Part shown: positions 56,252 through 64,000 of the stretch, one piece after another
How positions within the stretch are numbered: the stretch's first letter is position 1
Layout: every line of letters starts with the position of its first letter
Origin: Clostridiales bacterium UBA6114
GTDB taxonomy: Bacteria; Bacillota; Clostridia; Oscillospirales; Butyricicoccaceae
NCBI GenBank assembly: GCA_002423435.1
Contig: DIWE01000010.1
Coordinates: 91,987 to 155,986 of the forward strand
Reading direction: 5' to 3'
Length of the DNA: 64,000 bases
Notes under the pieces: model-generated
Databases searched by the model: none
What the model was told of the DNA's origin: nothing
Seen by the model: the letters and a program-made list of their open reading frames with translations, nothing else
Program-made: the position numbers and the translations under genes

Positions 56252-57542
56252 CAGCTTCACCACCCAAAGCAAAGGGATTTTTGATTTCGCCCTCCCTGAC
56301 TACGGACGATTCCACCGTAATATTGACCTTCGCGTCGGAAAAGGAATCGTCCCAGCTCTCCTTCAATTCCTTCCATTCCTTGGGATGCTGTATATGGACA
56401 TAGTTGCCGAATCCGAAGATATCGCTTTGAAATTCAAGCTGCGTTTTTCGGACGGTGCTTTCAATTTCCACTTTCAGCTGTCGATCGAATTCCTGCTCAA
56501 TGACTTTAAGTCCGTCCTCCTGGGAAATGTCGATCATATCATTGCCCACCTGTATAAGGCTTAAAACGGCCTGAACTTTAATGTTGATCTCCGCCTGAGA
56601 TGCGTTTACGCTGGTTTCAACCTTGGTCTTCGCCTTATTGACCCGGACGGCATTATAGACATTTCCGGAGGGAATGGAAAACACCGAGGAGCTGAACTCG
56701 TTTGTAAGGATATTGTACGTCCTTGCCTCAACCCCGTTCATATAGCCCACGAGCTTGTCGTCCTTAAACGCCGCGAGCCCTTCGTACCGGAGATATTGCT
56801 TTTTCTCTGCTGATTGGCTCTGGCCCCCTTGCTGGGAGCCTCCCTGCGCGCTTTGTGAACCTCCTCCGGAACCGGAACCCGTAGCCCCGCCCGCGCCGCC
56901 GTCGGAGGGCAGGGACTCGTCGTCGATAATCTTCACAAGGCCCATGACAGGCTGTTTTCCGTCGTCATAATAATCTTTTTTAAACTCGAGTCCCGTGACG
57001 AAAACCGATTCGTTTGTCGATTGATGCTGCGTATGCGAAAGGCTCTCCATATAATCCCCGATCATGTCCGACAAGCCGGGGGAACAGGTATAGATACGCT
57101 TGGGGTCCTCATCCTGAACGACAATTACAAGCGGCCGCTCGTCGGTCAGATGGTCTCTCGACAGATAATCCATCAACGGCTCGATCCCGCTTTTGGAAAG
57201 CTTCTCGGAAAAAAACCTGGCCTTGTTCAGGCCGCCGAATAGGACTCTGTCAATGCTTTTTGATTCGTCCCTGATCGCTTCCGCCGCCGTTTTGCCTTTG
57301 CAGAGAATCGTTAAGGAGGAAAGCTTCGGGCCTCCGCCGCCTCCGCCCGAACTCTGGCCGCCTCCCTCCGCCGGGGTCGGATCCATGATCTCGACCACAA
57401 GCTGGGCGTTTCCGTCGTCGTCTATGTCATACAGGGCGCTGTTTACCATGGAGAGTTGCTTTGGCTCCTTGCGGCTCCAACACCCCGAAAAAAGCAGCGC
57501 GGCCGAAGCGCACAATAAAATAAAAATCGATTTTTTCTTCAC
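56241..57542 (-). CDS. gerAC: Ger(x)C family germination lipoprotein
   Basis: A 433-residue lipoprotein: signal peptide MKKKSIFILLCASAALLFSG followed by Cys, then a GerAC layout (CWSRKEPKQLSMVNSALYDI, SIDRVLFGGLNKARFFSEKL, YLSRDHLTDERPLVIVVQDE, FKDDKLVGYMNGVEARTYNI). Two low-complexity insertions stand out: a Gly/Ser-rich loop near residue 65 (GGGQSSGGGGGGP) and a Gly/Ser/Gln stretch near 215-245 (GSGSGGGSQSAQGGSQQGGQ). It is the C subunit of the germinant receptor, anchored to the spore inner membrane. It follows gerAA by 29 bases. Confidence 0.9.
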   Translation of the reverse strand: MKKKSIFILLCASAALLFSGCWSRKEPKQLSMVNSALYDIDDDGNAQLVVEIMDPTPAEGGGQSSGGGGGGPKLSSLTILCKGKTAAEAIRDESKSIDRVLFGGLNKARFFSEKLSKSGIEPLMDYLSRDHLTDERPLVIVVQDEDPKRIYTCSPGLSDMIGDYMESLSHTQHQSTNESVFVTGLEFKKDYYDDGKQPVMGLVKIIDDESLPSDGGAGGATGSGSGGGSQSAQGGSQQGGQSQSAEKKQYLRYEGLAAFKDDKLVGYMNGVEARTYNILTNEFSSSVFSIPSGNVYNAVRVNKAKTKVETSVNASQAEINIKVQAVLSLIQVGNDMIDISQEDGLKVIEQEFDRQLKVEIESTVRKTQLEFQSDIFGFGNYVHIQHPKEWKELKESWDDSFSDAKVNITVESSVVREGEIKNPFALGGEADEQ

Positions 57543-57571
57543 GTATGGGCCTCCCTTTTGCGACGCTTTTT

Positions 57572-59092
57572 TTATTTCATTCTTTTGATGTTGTCTTTTG
57601 CGATCGATACCGGCCTGTATTTCATGGACCCCAGAGTAGACCGCCAGACGCTGTCCTTCATCTCGTTTTTTGAAAAAGAGGAGAGGATGGGAATGCCGAA
57701 GGACTTCGTTGATATGAGCTGCGTCATCATGATGACCATGCCCGAGCCGATGCCGATCAGGCCCATTGTGGCGCCCAGAAATAAAAAGAAAAACCTGTAG
57801 ATCAAAAGAAACTCGGAAAGATTTGGCACGATAAAGCTTGCAACCGCGGTCAAGGCGACGATGATGACCATCGGCGCCCCGACTACTCCCGCGCTCACCG
57901 CCGCATCCCCGATGATCAGTGAGCCGACGATCGTGATCGCGGAGCCGACCGTTTTAGGGAGCCTTGTCCCCGATTCTTTCAGAAGCTCGAACATCAGAAT
58001 CAGGAAGAACGCTTCCGCGGCCGACGGCAGGGGGGTCTTCTGTGTGGCCGAGATCAGATTGATTAAGAAAGGCGCCGGGATCATTTCCTGATTGTAGGTG
58101 ATGATAGCGACCGACAATCCGGGCAGCATGATGCCGATAAAGAGGCCGAGCAGCCGGAGAAACCGGATAAGGGTGGAATAGAGCGCCCTGTTGTAATAGT
58201 CCTCGGCCGTATGGATATTTTCAATAAAGAGCTCCGGCACCGTCAGCACGTGAGGCGTGCCGTCGCAAAGGATTGCCACCCTGCCCTCCAGAATCCTTGC
58301 TGCGACAACGTCGGGCTTTTGCGTGACACCGACGCCGGAAACGGGACACAGCGTGTTGTGGTCTATAAACTGTTCGATATTTCCGGACTCTAAAACGGCG
58401 TCAATGTCGATTTTGCTGATGCGGTTTTTGAGCTCTTCCAACACGTCCCGGTTGACGACTCCTTTTAAATAGACGAGAGATACCAATGTGTTGGTCTGCC
58501 TGCCTATGATCACGTTGTCAAAAATAAGGTTAGGGTTTCTGATTTTCCTGCGCACGAGCGCGGTGTTTGTGCGGATGTTTTCCGTAAAGCCCTCTTTCGG
58601 GCCGCGGGTCACGGCCTCCGCCTCGGGCGATTCCACCGACCGTTTGTCCCATTGTTTAAAGTCGATGACGAGAATTTCGCCGCTGTTTTCATAAAAAACC
58701 GCGACGTTTCCGTTTACGATATCCAAAACGGCCTGGGAAAAGTTTTTGACAGTCTTCAGATGGGATTTTATGGCGGAGTTTACGTCCCCTTTGAAATCGG
58801 GACATTTTAGGGGCGTAATGATGTCCCTGTCGGTGGTGTCTTTATTGGTAAGGCCGTCGATATAAACGATCATGGCCTTTTCTCTTGCCGTTTCAAATAT
58901 GTCCGTGATCACATCGCTGCTGTTTGAAAAAGTCTTTTTGACAAGGTCCTCGCATTCGGAAATCTTCATCGGGATGTCTTGCTCGTCTTTGTTTTGCTGC
59001 TGGTTTTCTCCTGTATTCGATTGTCCATTTGCTTTGTTTTTGTTCCCGGCGGGGGCTTTCTTTTTATTCGCATTTTTCTTAAAGCCGAACAT
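57572..59092 (-). CDS. gerAA: GerAA family germination receptor subunit
   Basis: A 506-residue protein of the GerA/SpoVAF family: Lys/Asn/Gln-rich N-terminus (FKKNANKKKAPAGNKNKANG), soluble domain (VIYIDGLTN-type strand as AMIVYIDGLTNKDTTDRDII, ESPEAEAVTRGPKEGFTENI, NTALVRRKIRNPNLIFDNVI), then four to five membrane helices near residues 290-470 (TQKTPLPSAAEAFFLILMFE, PKTVGSAITIVGSLIIGDAA). The motifs RGPKEGFTE and TALVRRKIR are diagnostic. It forms the A subunit; order gerAA-gerAC-gerAB follows on the minus strand. A possible sigma-G promoter lies at 59138-59166. Confidence 0.95.
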   Translation of the reverse strand: MFGFKKNANKKKAPAGNKNKANGQSNTGENQQQNKDEQDIPMKISECEDLVKKTFSNSSDVITDIFETAREKAMIVYIDGLTNKDTTDRDIITPLKCPDFKGDVNSAIKSHLKTVKNFSQAVLDIVNGNVAVFYENSGEILVIDFKQWDKRSVESPEAEAVTRGPKEGFTENIRTNTALVRRKIRNPNLIFDNVIIGRQTNTLVSLVYLKGVVNRDVLEELKNRISKIDIDAVLESGNIEQFIDHNTLCPVSGVGVTQKPDVVAARILEGRVAILCDGTPHVLTVPELFIENIHTAEDYYNRALYSTLIRFLRLLGLFIGIMLPGLSVAIITYNQEMIPAPFLINLISATQKTPLPSAAEAFFLILMFELLKESGTRLPKTVGSAITIVGSLIIGDAAVSAGVVGAPMVIIVALTAVASFIVPNLSEFLLIYRFFFLFLGATMGLIGIGSGMVIMMTQLISTKSFGIPILSSFSKNEMKDSVWRSTLGSMKYRPVSIAKDNIKRMK

Positions 59093-59137
59093 GTAATCAC
59101 CTCTGCATATAGTGGATATTCTGCCAAATCAGGTTTG

Positions 59138-59166
59138 TTTTATGCCTGTCCTGTATAAACCGTTCA
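59138..59166 (-). promoter_or_regulatory. possible sigma-G promoter of the gerA operon
   Basis: On the minus strand TGAACG (59166-59161), 16-base spacer, CATAAAA (59144-59138), loosely matching sigma-G consensus TGAATA and CATACTA, about 45 bases before gerAA. Confidence 0.3.
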
Positions 59167-59291
59167 AATTTTTCGCCGCGATCTGAGGGAAAAACCGATT
59201 ATATGTATAAAAGCCCGAAAAGTACGCCATAAAGATAGAAATAAAGACAAAAAGAGCGGAATTTTCGTAGTATCCTGAAAATGGTAAATGC

Positions 59292-59337
59292 TTGACAAAT
59301 ACGGATATATCCTTATAATTAGTTTATCAATCTAATT
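59292..59337 (+). promoter_or_regulatory. fab operon promoter and FabT-like operator
   Basis: TTGACA (59292-59297), 16-base spacer, TATAAT (59314-59319). AATTAG-N9-CTAATT (59317-59337) overlaps the -10 box and start site. Its inner TTTATCAAT resembles FabT boxes of streptococci. Confidence 0.75.
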
Positions 59338-59358
59338 AAATTGGAGTGGACCGGTTTA

Positions 59359-59820
59359 ATGGATTTGCTGGACACAAAACTCAATGATATCCTCGTGGAC
59401 ACCTTCCGCATCATTTTGAAGGCGGAGGAGCAGGCGATCAGGGACACGGGGGGGATTGACCTGTCAATCAGCGAAATGCACCTGATGGAAGCGATCGGCC
59501 GGCGGAAAGAAGGGAGAACGGTCAGCAGCATTGCCGAGGAACTCGGAGTGACATTGCCGGCGGTCACGGTTGCAATCGGCAGGCTTTTGAGAAAAGGCTA
59601 CGTCGAAAAGACCAGAAGCGAGGACGACGGCAGGCTGGTGCTTGTGTCCCTGACAAAGCTTGGCCATAAAATGAACCATGCTCACGGGTACTTTCACGAG
59701 CAGATGATCAGAGACATCGTCATGGAGCTTAGCGCTGAGGAAAAAGAAATTTTTATGAACGGGATAAGTCGGCTCAATCAGTTTTTCAAACGAAAATATG
59801 CCGATATGGAGAAAAAATGA
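59359..59820 (+). CDS. fabT: MarR family regulator of fatty-acid synthesis (FabT-like)
   Basis: A 153-residue MarR-fold repressor with dimer helices at both ends and a winged helix (LSISEMHLMEAIGRRKEGRT, SSIAEELGVTLPAVTVAIGR, KGYVEKTRSEDDGRLVLVSL). As first gene of the fab operon with a dyad over its own promoter it corresponds to FabT, which represses fab genes in response to long-chain acyl-ACP. ATG at 59359 is chosen with GGAGTGG upstream. It overlaps fabH by four bases. Homology to streptococcal FabT is inferred from context. Confidence 0.85.
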   Translation: MDLLDTKLNDILVDTFRIILKAEEQAIRDTGGIDLSISEMHLMEAIGRRKEGRTVSSIAEELGVTLPAVTVAIGRLLRKGYVEKTRSEDDGRLVLVSLTKLGHKMNHAHGYFHEQMIRDIVMELSAEEKEIFMNGISRLNQFFKRKYADMEKK

Positions 59821-60776
59821 GTATCAAAATAGCAGGAACCGGAAGCTGCGTCCCATCCCTGAAAGTAGGAAACAACGACCTTTTAAGGCTTGTCGATACA
59901 AGCGACGAGTGGATTACATCCAGAACCGGAATCCACGAAAGGCGCATCCTTAAAGACGAGAGCCTTCTCGATATCGCGGAAAAAGCCGCGAATGCGGCGC
60001 TTAAAAACGCGGGAGTGGGCGCGGATGAGCTCGACATGATCCTCTGCACGACCATACAGGGCGACTATATAACCCCGTCTCTCGCCTGTCTTTTGCAGTC
60101 GCGGATCAACGCCAAATGCCCCGCGTTCGACTTAAACGCCGCATGCTCCGGTTTTATCTATGCCCTTGATGTGGCGGCGTCCTATTTTGAAGCGAAAAAA
60201 GCGAAGAAAATTTTAGTTGTCTGCGCCGAACAGTTATCGAAATTTGTCGACTGGGAGGACCGCCGCACCTGCGTGCTGTTTGGTGACGGCGCGGGCGCCG
60301 TCGTACTTACCGAAGGGGACGGGCTGCTTGCGATCCGCTTGAGGACGGCGGGACAGGCCGACTTTTTGAACATACCCGCGCCTTTGCCGAAAAACCCGTT
60401 TTCGGATTTTGAGGCAATTCCCCGAAAAAGCTTTCTTTCTATGAACGGACAGGAGATTTACAAGTTCGCGGTGTCGACCGTGACGGAGGACGCGGTGTTC
60501 GCGTCGGAAAAAGCGGGAATTCCTTTCAACGGCATCGATTATTTCCTGCTGCACCAGGCAAACGGCAGGATCATCGAAGCGGTTCAGACCCGGGTAAAAC
60601 AGCCGAAAAGCAAGTTCCCGATGAACCTGTGCAGAATGGGAAACACCTCGTCGGCAAGCATTCCGCTGCTTTTAGACGAGTTGAACGCGGAGCATGTGCT
60701 GAAAAAGGGAGATATCCTCCTGATGAGCGCGTTCGGCGCGGGGCTCACATCAGGGGTATGCATCCTGAGATGGTAA
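59817..60776 (+). CDS. fabH: beta-ketoacyl-ACP synthase III
   Basis: A 319-residue condensing enzyme with the Cys-His-Asn triad: Cys110 in DLNAACSGFIYALD, His246 in YFLLHQANGRII and Asn277 in RMGNTSSASIPLLL. The N-terminus IAGTGSCVPSLKVGNNDLLR and TSDEWITSRTGIHERRI are classical. It condenses acetyl- or branched acyl-CoA with malonyl-ACP to start fatty-acid synthesis. It overlaps the regulator gene (ATGA). Branched-chain primer use, if any, would link to the liv/azl genes, but this is speculation. Confidence 0.95.
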   Translation: MSIKIAGTGSCVPSLKVGNNDLLRLVDTSDEWITSRTGIHERRILKDESLLDIAEKAANAALKNAGVGADELDMILCTTIQGDYITPSLACLLQSRINAKCPAFDLNAACSGFIYALDVAASYFEAKKAKKILVVCAEQLSKFVDWEDRRTCVLFGDGAGAVVLTEGDGLLAIRLRTAGQADFLNIPAPLPKNPFSDFEAIPRKSFLSMNGQEIYKFAVSTVTEDAVFASEKAGIPFNGIDYFLLHQANGRIIEAVQTRVKQPKSKFPMNLCRMGNTSSASIPLLLDELNAEHVLKKGDILLMSAFGAGLTSGVCILRW

Positions 60777-60829
60777 CGGCCGCTTATACTTAAAACAGGA
60801 ATCAAAAAATTTTTTTGGAGGCAATCAAC

Positions 60830-61048
60830 ATGGTAATGGAAAAAATCGTAAAAATTCTGGCAGAGAACAGAGATGTGGATCCGTCCTTGATTACGCCTGA
60901 GACAACCTTCGCGGAGCTCGGGCTCGACTCCCTCGACACGGTGGAGCTTCTGATGGCGTTTGAAGAGGAATTCGGGATTAATCTCGAAATGAGCGAGGAT
61001 TTAAAAACGGTGGGAGATGTCGCAAAGCTAATCGGCGGGGAGGAATGA
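60830..61048 (+). CDS. acpP: acyl carrier protein
   Basis: A 72-residue acidic four-helix protein with the phosphopantetheine attachment site LGLDSLDTVELLMAFEEEFG (Ser34 in DSL) and a final VGDVAKLIGGEE. GGAGG precedes the ATG by eight bases. It carries the growing acyl chain between the Fab enzymes encoded around it. A 267-base gap without a gene follows. Confidence 0.95.
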   Translation: MVMEKIVKILAENRDVDPSLITPETTFAELGLDSLDTVELLMAFEEEFGINLEMSEDLKTVGDVAKLIGGEE

Positions 61049-61315
61049 TCCCGAGCGGCACGGCTTTGGCTTAAAGAGCCTGCCGCGTGCCGTTTGGTAC
61101 ATATATGGACGGCCTGAAAAACCGCAAACTCTCCATGCAGGCGCCCGAAAAGGCCGGTTTGGGCCGGGCGCGGCGGACGGGGAGCATGAATTTTATTAAA
61201 ACAGCACGTTTAATTCGGCGCGCCGCTCAGCCGTAATAAGCGGCAGCCGCGGCACAAGCCGCAAAGCCCCGGCGCTTTTTAAGGCGGTTTGTCCTTCGCG
61301 GCACGGAGTTTCATT
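61049..61315 (+). other. structured gap between acpP and fabK
   Basis: No gene is seen. GGCACG..CGTGCC (61057-61091) encloses GGCT/AGCC, and GC-rich inverted words follow. It may be a partial terminator that makes acpP mRNA more abundant than the rest of the operon, as acyl carrier protein is needed in excess; this is inference. Confidence 0.45.
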
Positions 61316-62263
61316 ATGATTAAAACACCGCTTTGCGATATTCTCGGGATCGAGTATCCCATCATACAGGGGGGCATGGCATGGGTCGCCGATGCAAGTC
61401 TTGCCTCGGCGGTCTCAAACGGCGGCGGACTTGGTCTGATCGCGGCCGGAAATGCGGACGCGGGCTGGCTCCGCTCGGAGATCAGGAAAGCGAAGGAGCT
61501 TACCAAAAAGCCCTTCGGCGTGAACATTATGCTTTTGAGCCCCTTTGCCGACGAGGTCGCGCGCGTCGTCATCGAGGAGAAAATCCCGGTGGTGACGACC
61601 GGGGCCGGGAACCCGGCCAAATATATGAGGGACTGGATTGCGGCTTCAATTAAGGTATTGCCCGTCGTGCCGTCCACTGCCATCGCAAAACTGGTCGAGC
61701 GCGTCGGCGCCACGGCGGTGATCGCCGAGGGCGGGGAGTCGGGCGGACATGTGGGCGAGCTCACGACGATGGCCCTCGTCCCGCAGGTCTGTGACACCGT
61801 TAAAATCCCGGTCGTCGCGGCCGGAGGGATCGCCGACGGCAGGGGAATCGCCGCGGCGTTTATGCTCGGGGCCTGCGGCGTGCAGGTGGGCACGCGGTTT
61901 CTGGTGGCAAACGAATGCACGATCCACCAAAATTATAAAAACAAGATCTTAAAAGCAAAGGACATCGACACCATCGTCACCGGCAAAAGGCTCGGCCATC
62001 CGGTGCGAAGCCTCAAAACCGCCTTTTCCAGGGCTTTTTTCCAGAAGGAATACGACAGCTCGATAACTAACGAGGAGCTCGACGCCTTCGGAATCGGAGC
62101 GCTGCGCAAGGCGGCCCGGGAAGGCGACGAGAAAAACGGCTGTTTCCTGTCGGGGCAGGTGGCGTCGATGATCAAAAAAGAGGAGCCCGCCGCGGATATG
62201 ATCCGGGAGATGTTTGTAGAGGCCGAAGGAATTTTGGGCGGTGCCGGAAAATGGGTAAAGTAG
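61316..62263 (+). CDS. fabK: enoyl-ACP reductase II
   Basis: A 315-residue FMN-dependent reductase of the FabK/2-nitropropane-dioxygenase fold: LGIEYPIIQGGMAWVADASL, SNGGGLGLIAAG, KPFGVNIMLLSP, VVTTGAGNPAKY, IAEGGESGGHVGE and PVVAAGGIADGRGIAAAFML with ACGVQVGTRFL. It reduces trans-2-enoyl-ACP in the last elongation step, replacing FabI, and confers natural resistance to triclosan-type inhibitors (family knowledge). The ATG after CGGAG is used. It overlaps fabD by 13 bases. Confidence 0.94.
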   Translation: MIKTPLCDILGIEYPIIQGGMAWVADASLASAVSNGGGLGLIAAGNADAGWLRSEIRKAKELTKKPFGVNIMLLSPFADEVARVVIEEKIPVVTTGAGNPAKYMRDWIAASIKVLPVVPSTAIAKLVERVGATAVIAEGGESGGHVGELTTMALVPQVCDTVKIPVVAAGGIADGRGIAAAFMLGACGVQVGTRFLVANECTIHQNYKNKILKAKDIDTIVTGKRLGHPVRSLKTAFSRAFFQKEYDSSITNEELDAFGIGALRKAAREGDEKNGCFLSGQVASMIKKEEPAADMIREMFVEAEGILGGAGKWVK

Positions 62264-63168
62264 CGTTTGTTTTTCCGGGGCAGGGCGCGCAGTACGGCGG
62301 CATGGGCAAGGAATTGTACGAGGCCTCCGGCGCAGCGCGCGCCGTGTTTGAAATGGCGGACAAAATCCGGCCGGGCACCCTGGAACAGTGCTTTTACGGG
62401 TCGAAGGAGGAGCTCTCACAGACAATAAACACCCAGCCTTGCCTCTTTGCCGTGGACCTCGCGTGCGCCGCGGCGCTCGAAGACGCCGGGGTCAAAGCGG
62501 ACGGAGCGGCCGGTTTTTCGCTCGGCGAGGTGGCGGCGGTTTCCTTCTGCGGGATGCTCGGCTTCGAGGAAGGTTTCCGGCTGGTAATCAAAAGGGCCGA
62601 GTTTATGGACGGGTGCGCGTCGGAAAACGAGGGCGCGATGGCCGCGGTGCTGAAGCTCGACAGCCGGCTTGTGGAGGGGCTCTGCGAAAAGGCGGGGGTC
62701 TATCCCGTAAACTACAACTGCCCCGGCCAGCTTGTCGCCGCGGGGACAAAAGAAGGCATCGACGAGCTTGCCGAGCTTGTGCGGCAAAACGGCGGCAAGG
62801 CGTTAAAGCTTCCCGTGAGCGGGGCGTTTCACACCCCCTATATGAAAGAGGCGTCGGATAAGCTCTGCCGGGAGGCTTCGCGCTATGAGTTTGGAGACCA
62901 GAGAATTCCCCTTTACTCAAATGTGACGGCGAGGCCGTATGGAAGGGAACCCGCCGCCATCCTTTCAAAACAGGTATCAAGCCCGGTTTTATGGCAGGAG
63001 ACGATCGAGAACATGCTTTCCGACGGCTTCGACACCTTTGTGGAGGCGGGCGCCGGGAAAACGCTCTCCTCTTTTATCAAAAAAATTTCCGCGGCGGCTT
63101 TTGTTTTCAATGTTGAAAATGTCGAGAGCCTGAATGCGGCGGTATGTGCGTTAAAAGGAGGACAATAG
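62251..63168 (+). CDS. fabD: malonyl-CoA:ACP transacylase
   Basis: A 305-residue transacylase with the nucleophile Ser90 in GAAGFSLGEVAAVSF, His194 in VSGAFHTPYMKEAS, N-terminal VAFVFPGQGAQYGGMGKEL, and Gln/Arg features in VIKRAEFMD. It loads malonyl groups onto the acyl carrier protein. It overlaps fabK and abuts fabG, so the enzymes are tightly co-expressed. Confidence 0.95.
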   Translation: MGKVAFVFPGQGAQYGGMGKELYEASGAARAVFEMADKIRPGTLEQCFYGSKEELSQTINTQPCLFAVDLACAAALEDAGVKADGAAGFSLGEVAAVSFCGMLGFEEGFRLVIKRAEFMDGCASENEGAMAAVLKLDSRLVEGLCEKAGVYPVNYNCPGQLVAAGTKEGIDELAELVRQNGGKALKLPVSGAFHTPYMKEASDKLCREASRYEFGDQRIPLYSNVTARPYGREPAAILSKQVSSPVLWQETIENMLSDGFDTFVEAGAGKTLSSFIKKISAAAFVFNVENVESLNAAVCALKGGQ

Positions 63169-63909
63169 ATGCTGAGCGGAAAAGTAGCGGTCGTAACGGG
63201 CGGATCAAGAGGGATCGGCAGGGCAATCGCGCTGAAAATGGCGGAGGCGGGCGCGTCGGTCGCCGTGATTTACGCGGGAAACCGCGACGCGGCCGAAGAG
63301 GTCTGCGAAAAAGCGCGAGAATTCGGCGTCGAAGCCTTCTGCTTTCAGTGCGACGTCTCCGATTTCTCAAAATCGAAGGAAACGGTCAATGAGATCATCT
63401 TAAAACTCGGCGGCATCGATATTCTGGTAAACAACGCCGGCATCAAAATCGACAAGCTGGTTTTGCAGATGACCGGGGACGATTTTGAAAAGGTGCTGGA
63501 CGTAAACTTAAAAGGCGCTTTCCATATGATCAAGCATGTCTACGGCCACCTCGCGAAAAAGCGCGCCGGCAGGATCATAAACATCGCCTCCGTCGCGGGG
63601 CTTATGGGAAACGCGGGCCAGGCCAACTACGCGTCCGCGAAAGCGGGGATGATCGGCCTCACGAAAACCGTCGCAAAGGAGCTCGCGTCGAGAAACGTGA
63701 CCTGCAACGCGATCGCGCCGGGGTTTATCGAAACCGATATGACGGACACCCTAAGTCCCGCCTTAAAGGAGCAGGCGCAAAACGCGATTCCGCTGAAAAG
63801 GATGGGAAAGCCCGAGGATGTCGCGAACCTCGCCGTGTTTCTGGCGTCCGACCTCGCCCAGTATATAACCGGCGAGGTCGTGAAGGTCGACGGAGGGCTC
63901 TGTATTTAA
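63169..63909 (+). CDS. fabG: 3-oxoacyl-ACP reductase
   Basis: A 246-residue short-chain dehydrogenase: VAVVTGGSRGIGRAIALKMA (NADP site), DILVNNAGIKIDKLVLQMT, catalytic Ser141 (NIASVAGLMGNAG), Tyr154 and Lys158 (ANYASAKAG), and CNAIAPGFIETDMTDTL; it ends YITGEVVKVDGGLCI. It reduces 3-oxoacyl-ACP with NADPH. The ATG follows the fabD stop directly, preceded by AAAGGAGG. Confidence 0.96.
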   Translation: MLSGKVAVVTGGSRGIGRAIALKMAEAGASVAVIYAGNRDAAEEVCEKAREFGVEAFCFQCDVSDFSKSKETVNEIILKLGGIDILVNNAGIKIDKLVLQMTGDDFEKVLDVNLKGAFHMIKHVYGHLAKKRAGRIINIASVAGLMGNAGQANYASAKAGMIGLTKTVAKELASRNVTCNAIAPGFIETDMTDTLSPALKEQAQNAIPLKRMGKPEDVANLAVFLASDLAQYITGEVVKVDGGLCI

Positions 63910-63943
63910 CCGCATGACATTAAGCGCAGAAATGGGGAAATTT

Positions 63944-64000
63944 ATGAGAAGAGTGGCAGTAACGGGACTTGGCGTCATTTCTCCCGTCGGCAACGAGCTG
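63944..64000 (+). CDS. fabF: 3-oxoacyl-ACP synthase II, N-terminal part
   Basis: The first 19 codons read MRRVAVTGLGVISPVGNEL, the unmistakable start of FabF condensing enzymes (RVVVTGLGxxSPxG), and run off the window edge. GGGGAAATTT precedes the ATG; an in-frame ATG ten codons upstream is less likely. It continues the fab operon order seen in Clostridia and streptococci. Confidence 0.88.
   Translation, partial: MRRVAVTGLGVISPVGNEL

Overview
The window looks like chromosomal DNA of an anaerobic, endospore-forming member of the Clostridia (Bacillota). Evidence: two small acid-soluble spore proteins, a spore photoproduct lyase, a complete gerA-type germination operon, a FabK-type fatty-acid operon under a MarR/FabT-like regulator, AGGAGG-type ribosome sites with frequent TTG/GTG starts, and a clostridial ferredoxin. 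The many G/C-rich third codon positions suggest one of the higher-GC clostridial lineages (Oscillospiraceae/Ruminococcaceae-like); that placement is inference. No rRNA, tRNA or CRISPR array was seen.

Layout. 0-1.4 kb: end of a nucleotide-sugar locus (epimerase tail, UDP-glucose dehydrogenase, VanZ-like remnant). 1.4-4.3 kb: thioredoxin, a Crp/Fnr regulator, a small ferredoxin, a free-standing PolC-like PHP protein and a 50-residue hydrophilic protein; thioredoxin and ferredoxin share a TTGTGA-N5-TCACGG site. 4.4-6.3 kb: GntR/YtrA regulator with an ABC exporter. 6.5-12.5 kb: livJHMGF branched-chain amino-acid importer followed by azlCD exporter genes. 13.1-14.1 kb: a LacI regulator preceded by three GAAAGNGCTTTC operators.

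14.4-22.9 kb: an IclR-controlled acyl-CoA cluster (enoyl-CoA hydratase, fused family-I CoA-transferase, MaoC hydratase, fumarate-reductase-like flavoprotein, CaiB-type CoA-transferase, aldo/keto reductase). 23.1-33.6 kb: a sugar/sugar-acid operon (RpiB-like isomerase, split transketolase, large transaldolase-like protein, two DapA-family aldolases, two 2-hydroxyacid dehydrogenases, KDG-kinase-like PfkB protein, HpcH aldolase) closed by a HutC-type GntR regulator. 45.1-52.7 kb: a second CoA module (MaoC, paralogous CoA-transferase, TRAP transporter, lipoate ligase) facing a paralogous IclR gene. The two CoA modules share paralogues and apparently related operator sequences, so they probably form one regulatory and metabolic system whose substrate cannot be read from sequence.

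33.7-45 kb is a patchwork: SASPs, a DUF4153 membrane protein, fused tctA and garR remnants, an sdpRI pair, several hydrophilic micro-proteins, a 162-bp MITE-like element, an IS30-family element, a YgjP-like metalloprotease, a UBA/DUF4342 protein and a two-component system. 52.9-59.1 kb is sporulation/germination (splB, helical-bundle protein, Cys-rich protein, gerAA-AC-AB with a tandem-repeat tail). 59.3-64 kb is the fatty-acid operon fabT-fabH-acpP-fabK-fabD-fabG-fabF (the last cut by the window edge).

Several intergenic gaps (1.45, 16.2, 36.2 and 41.2 kb) hold runs of short near-perfect hairpins, mostly with four-base loops, that are not explained by terminators and may be one undescribed repeat class.
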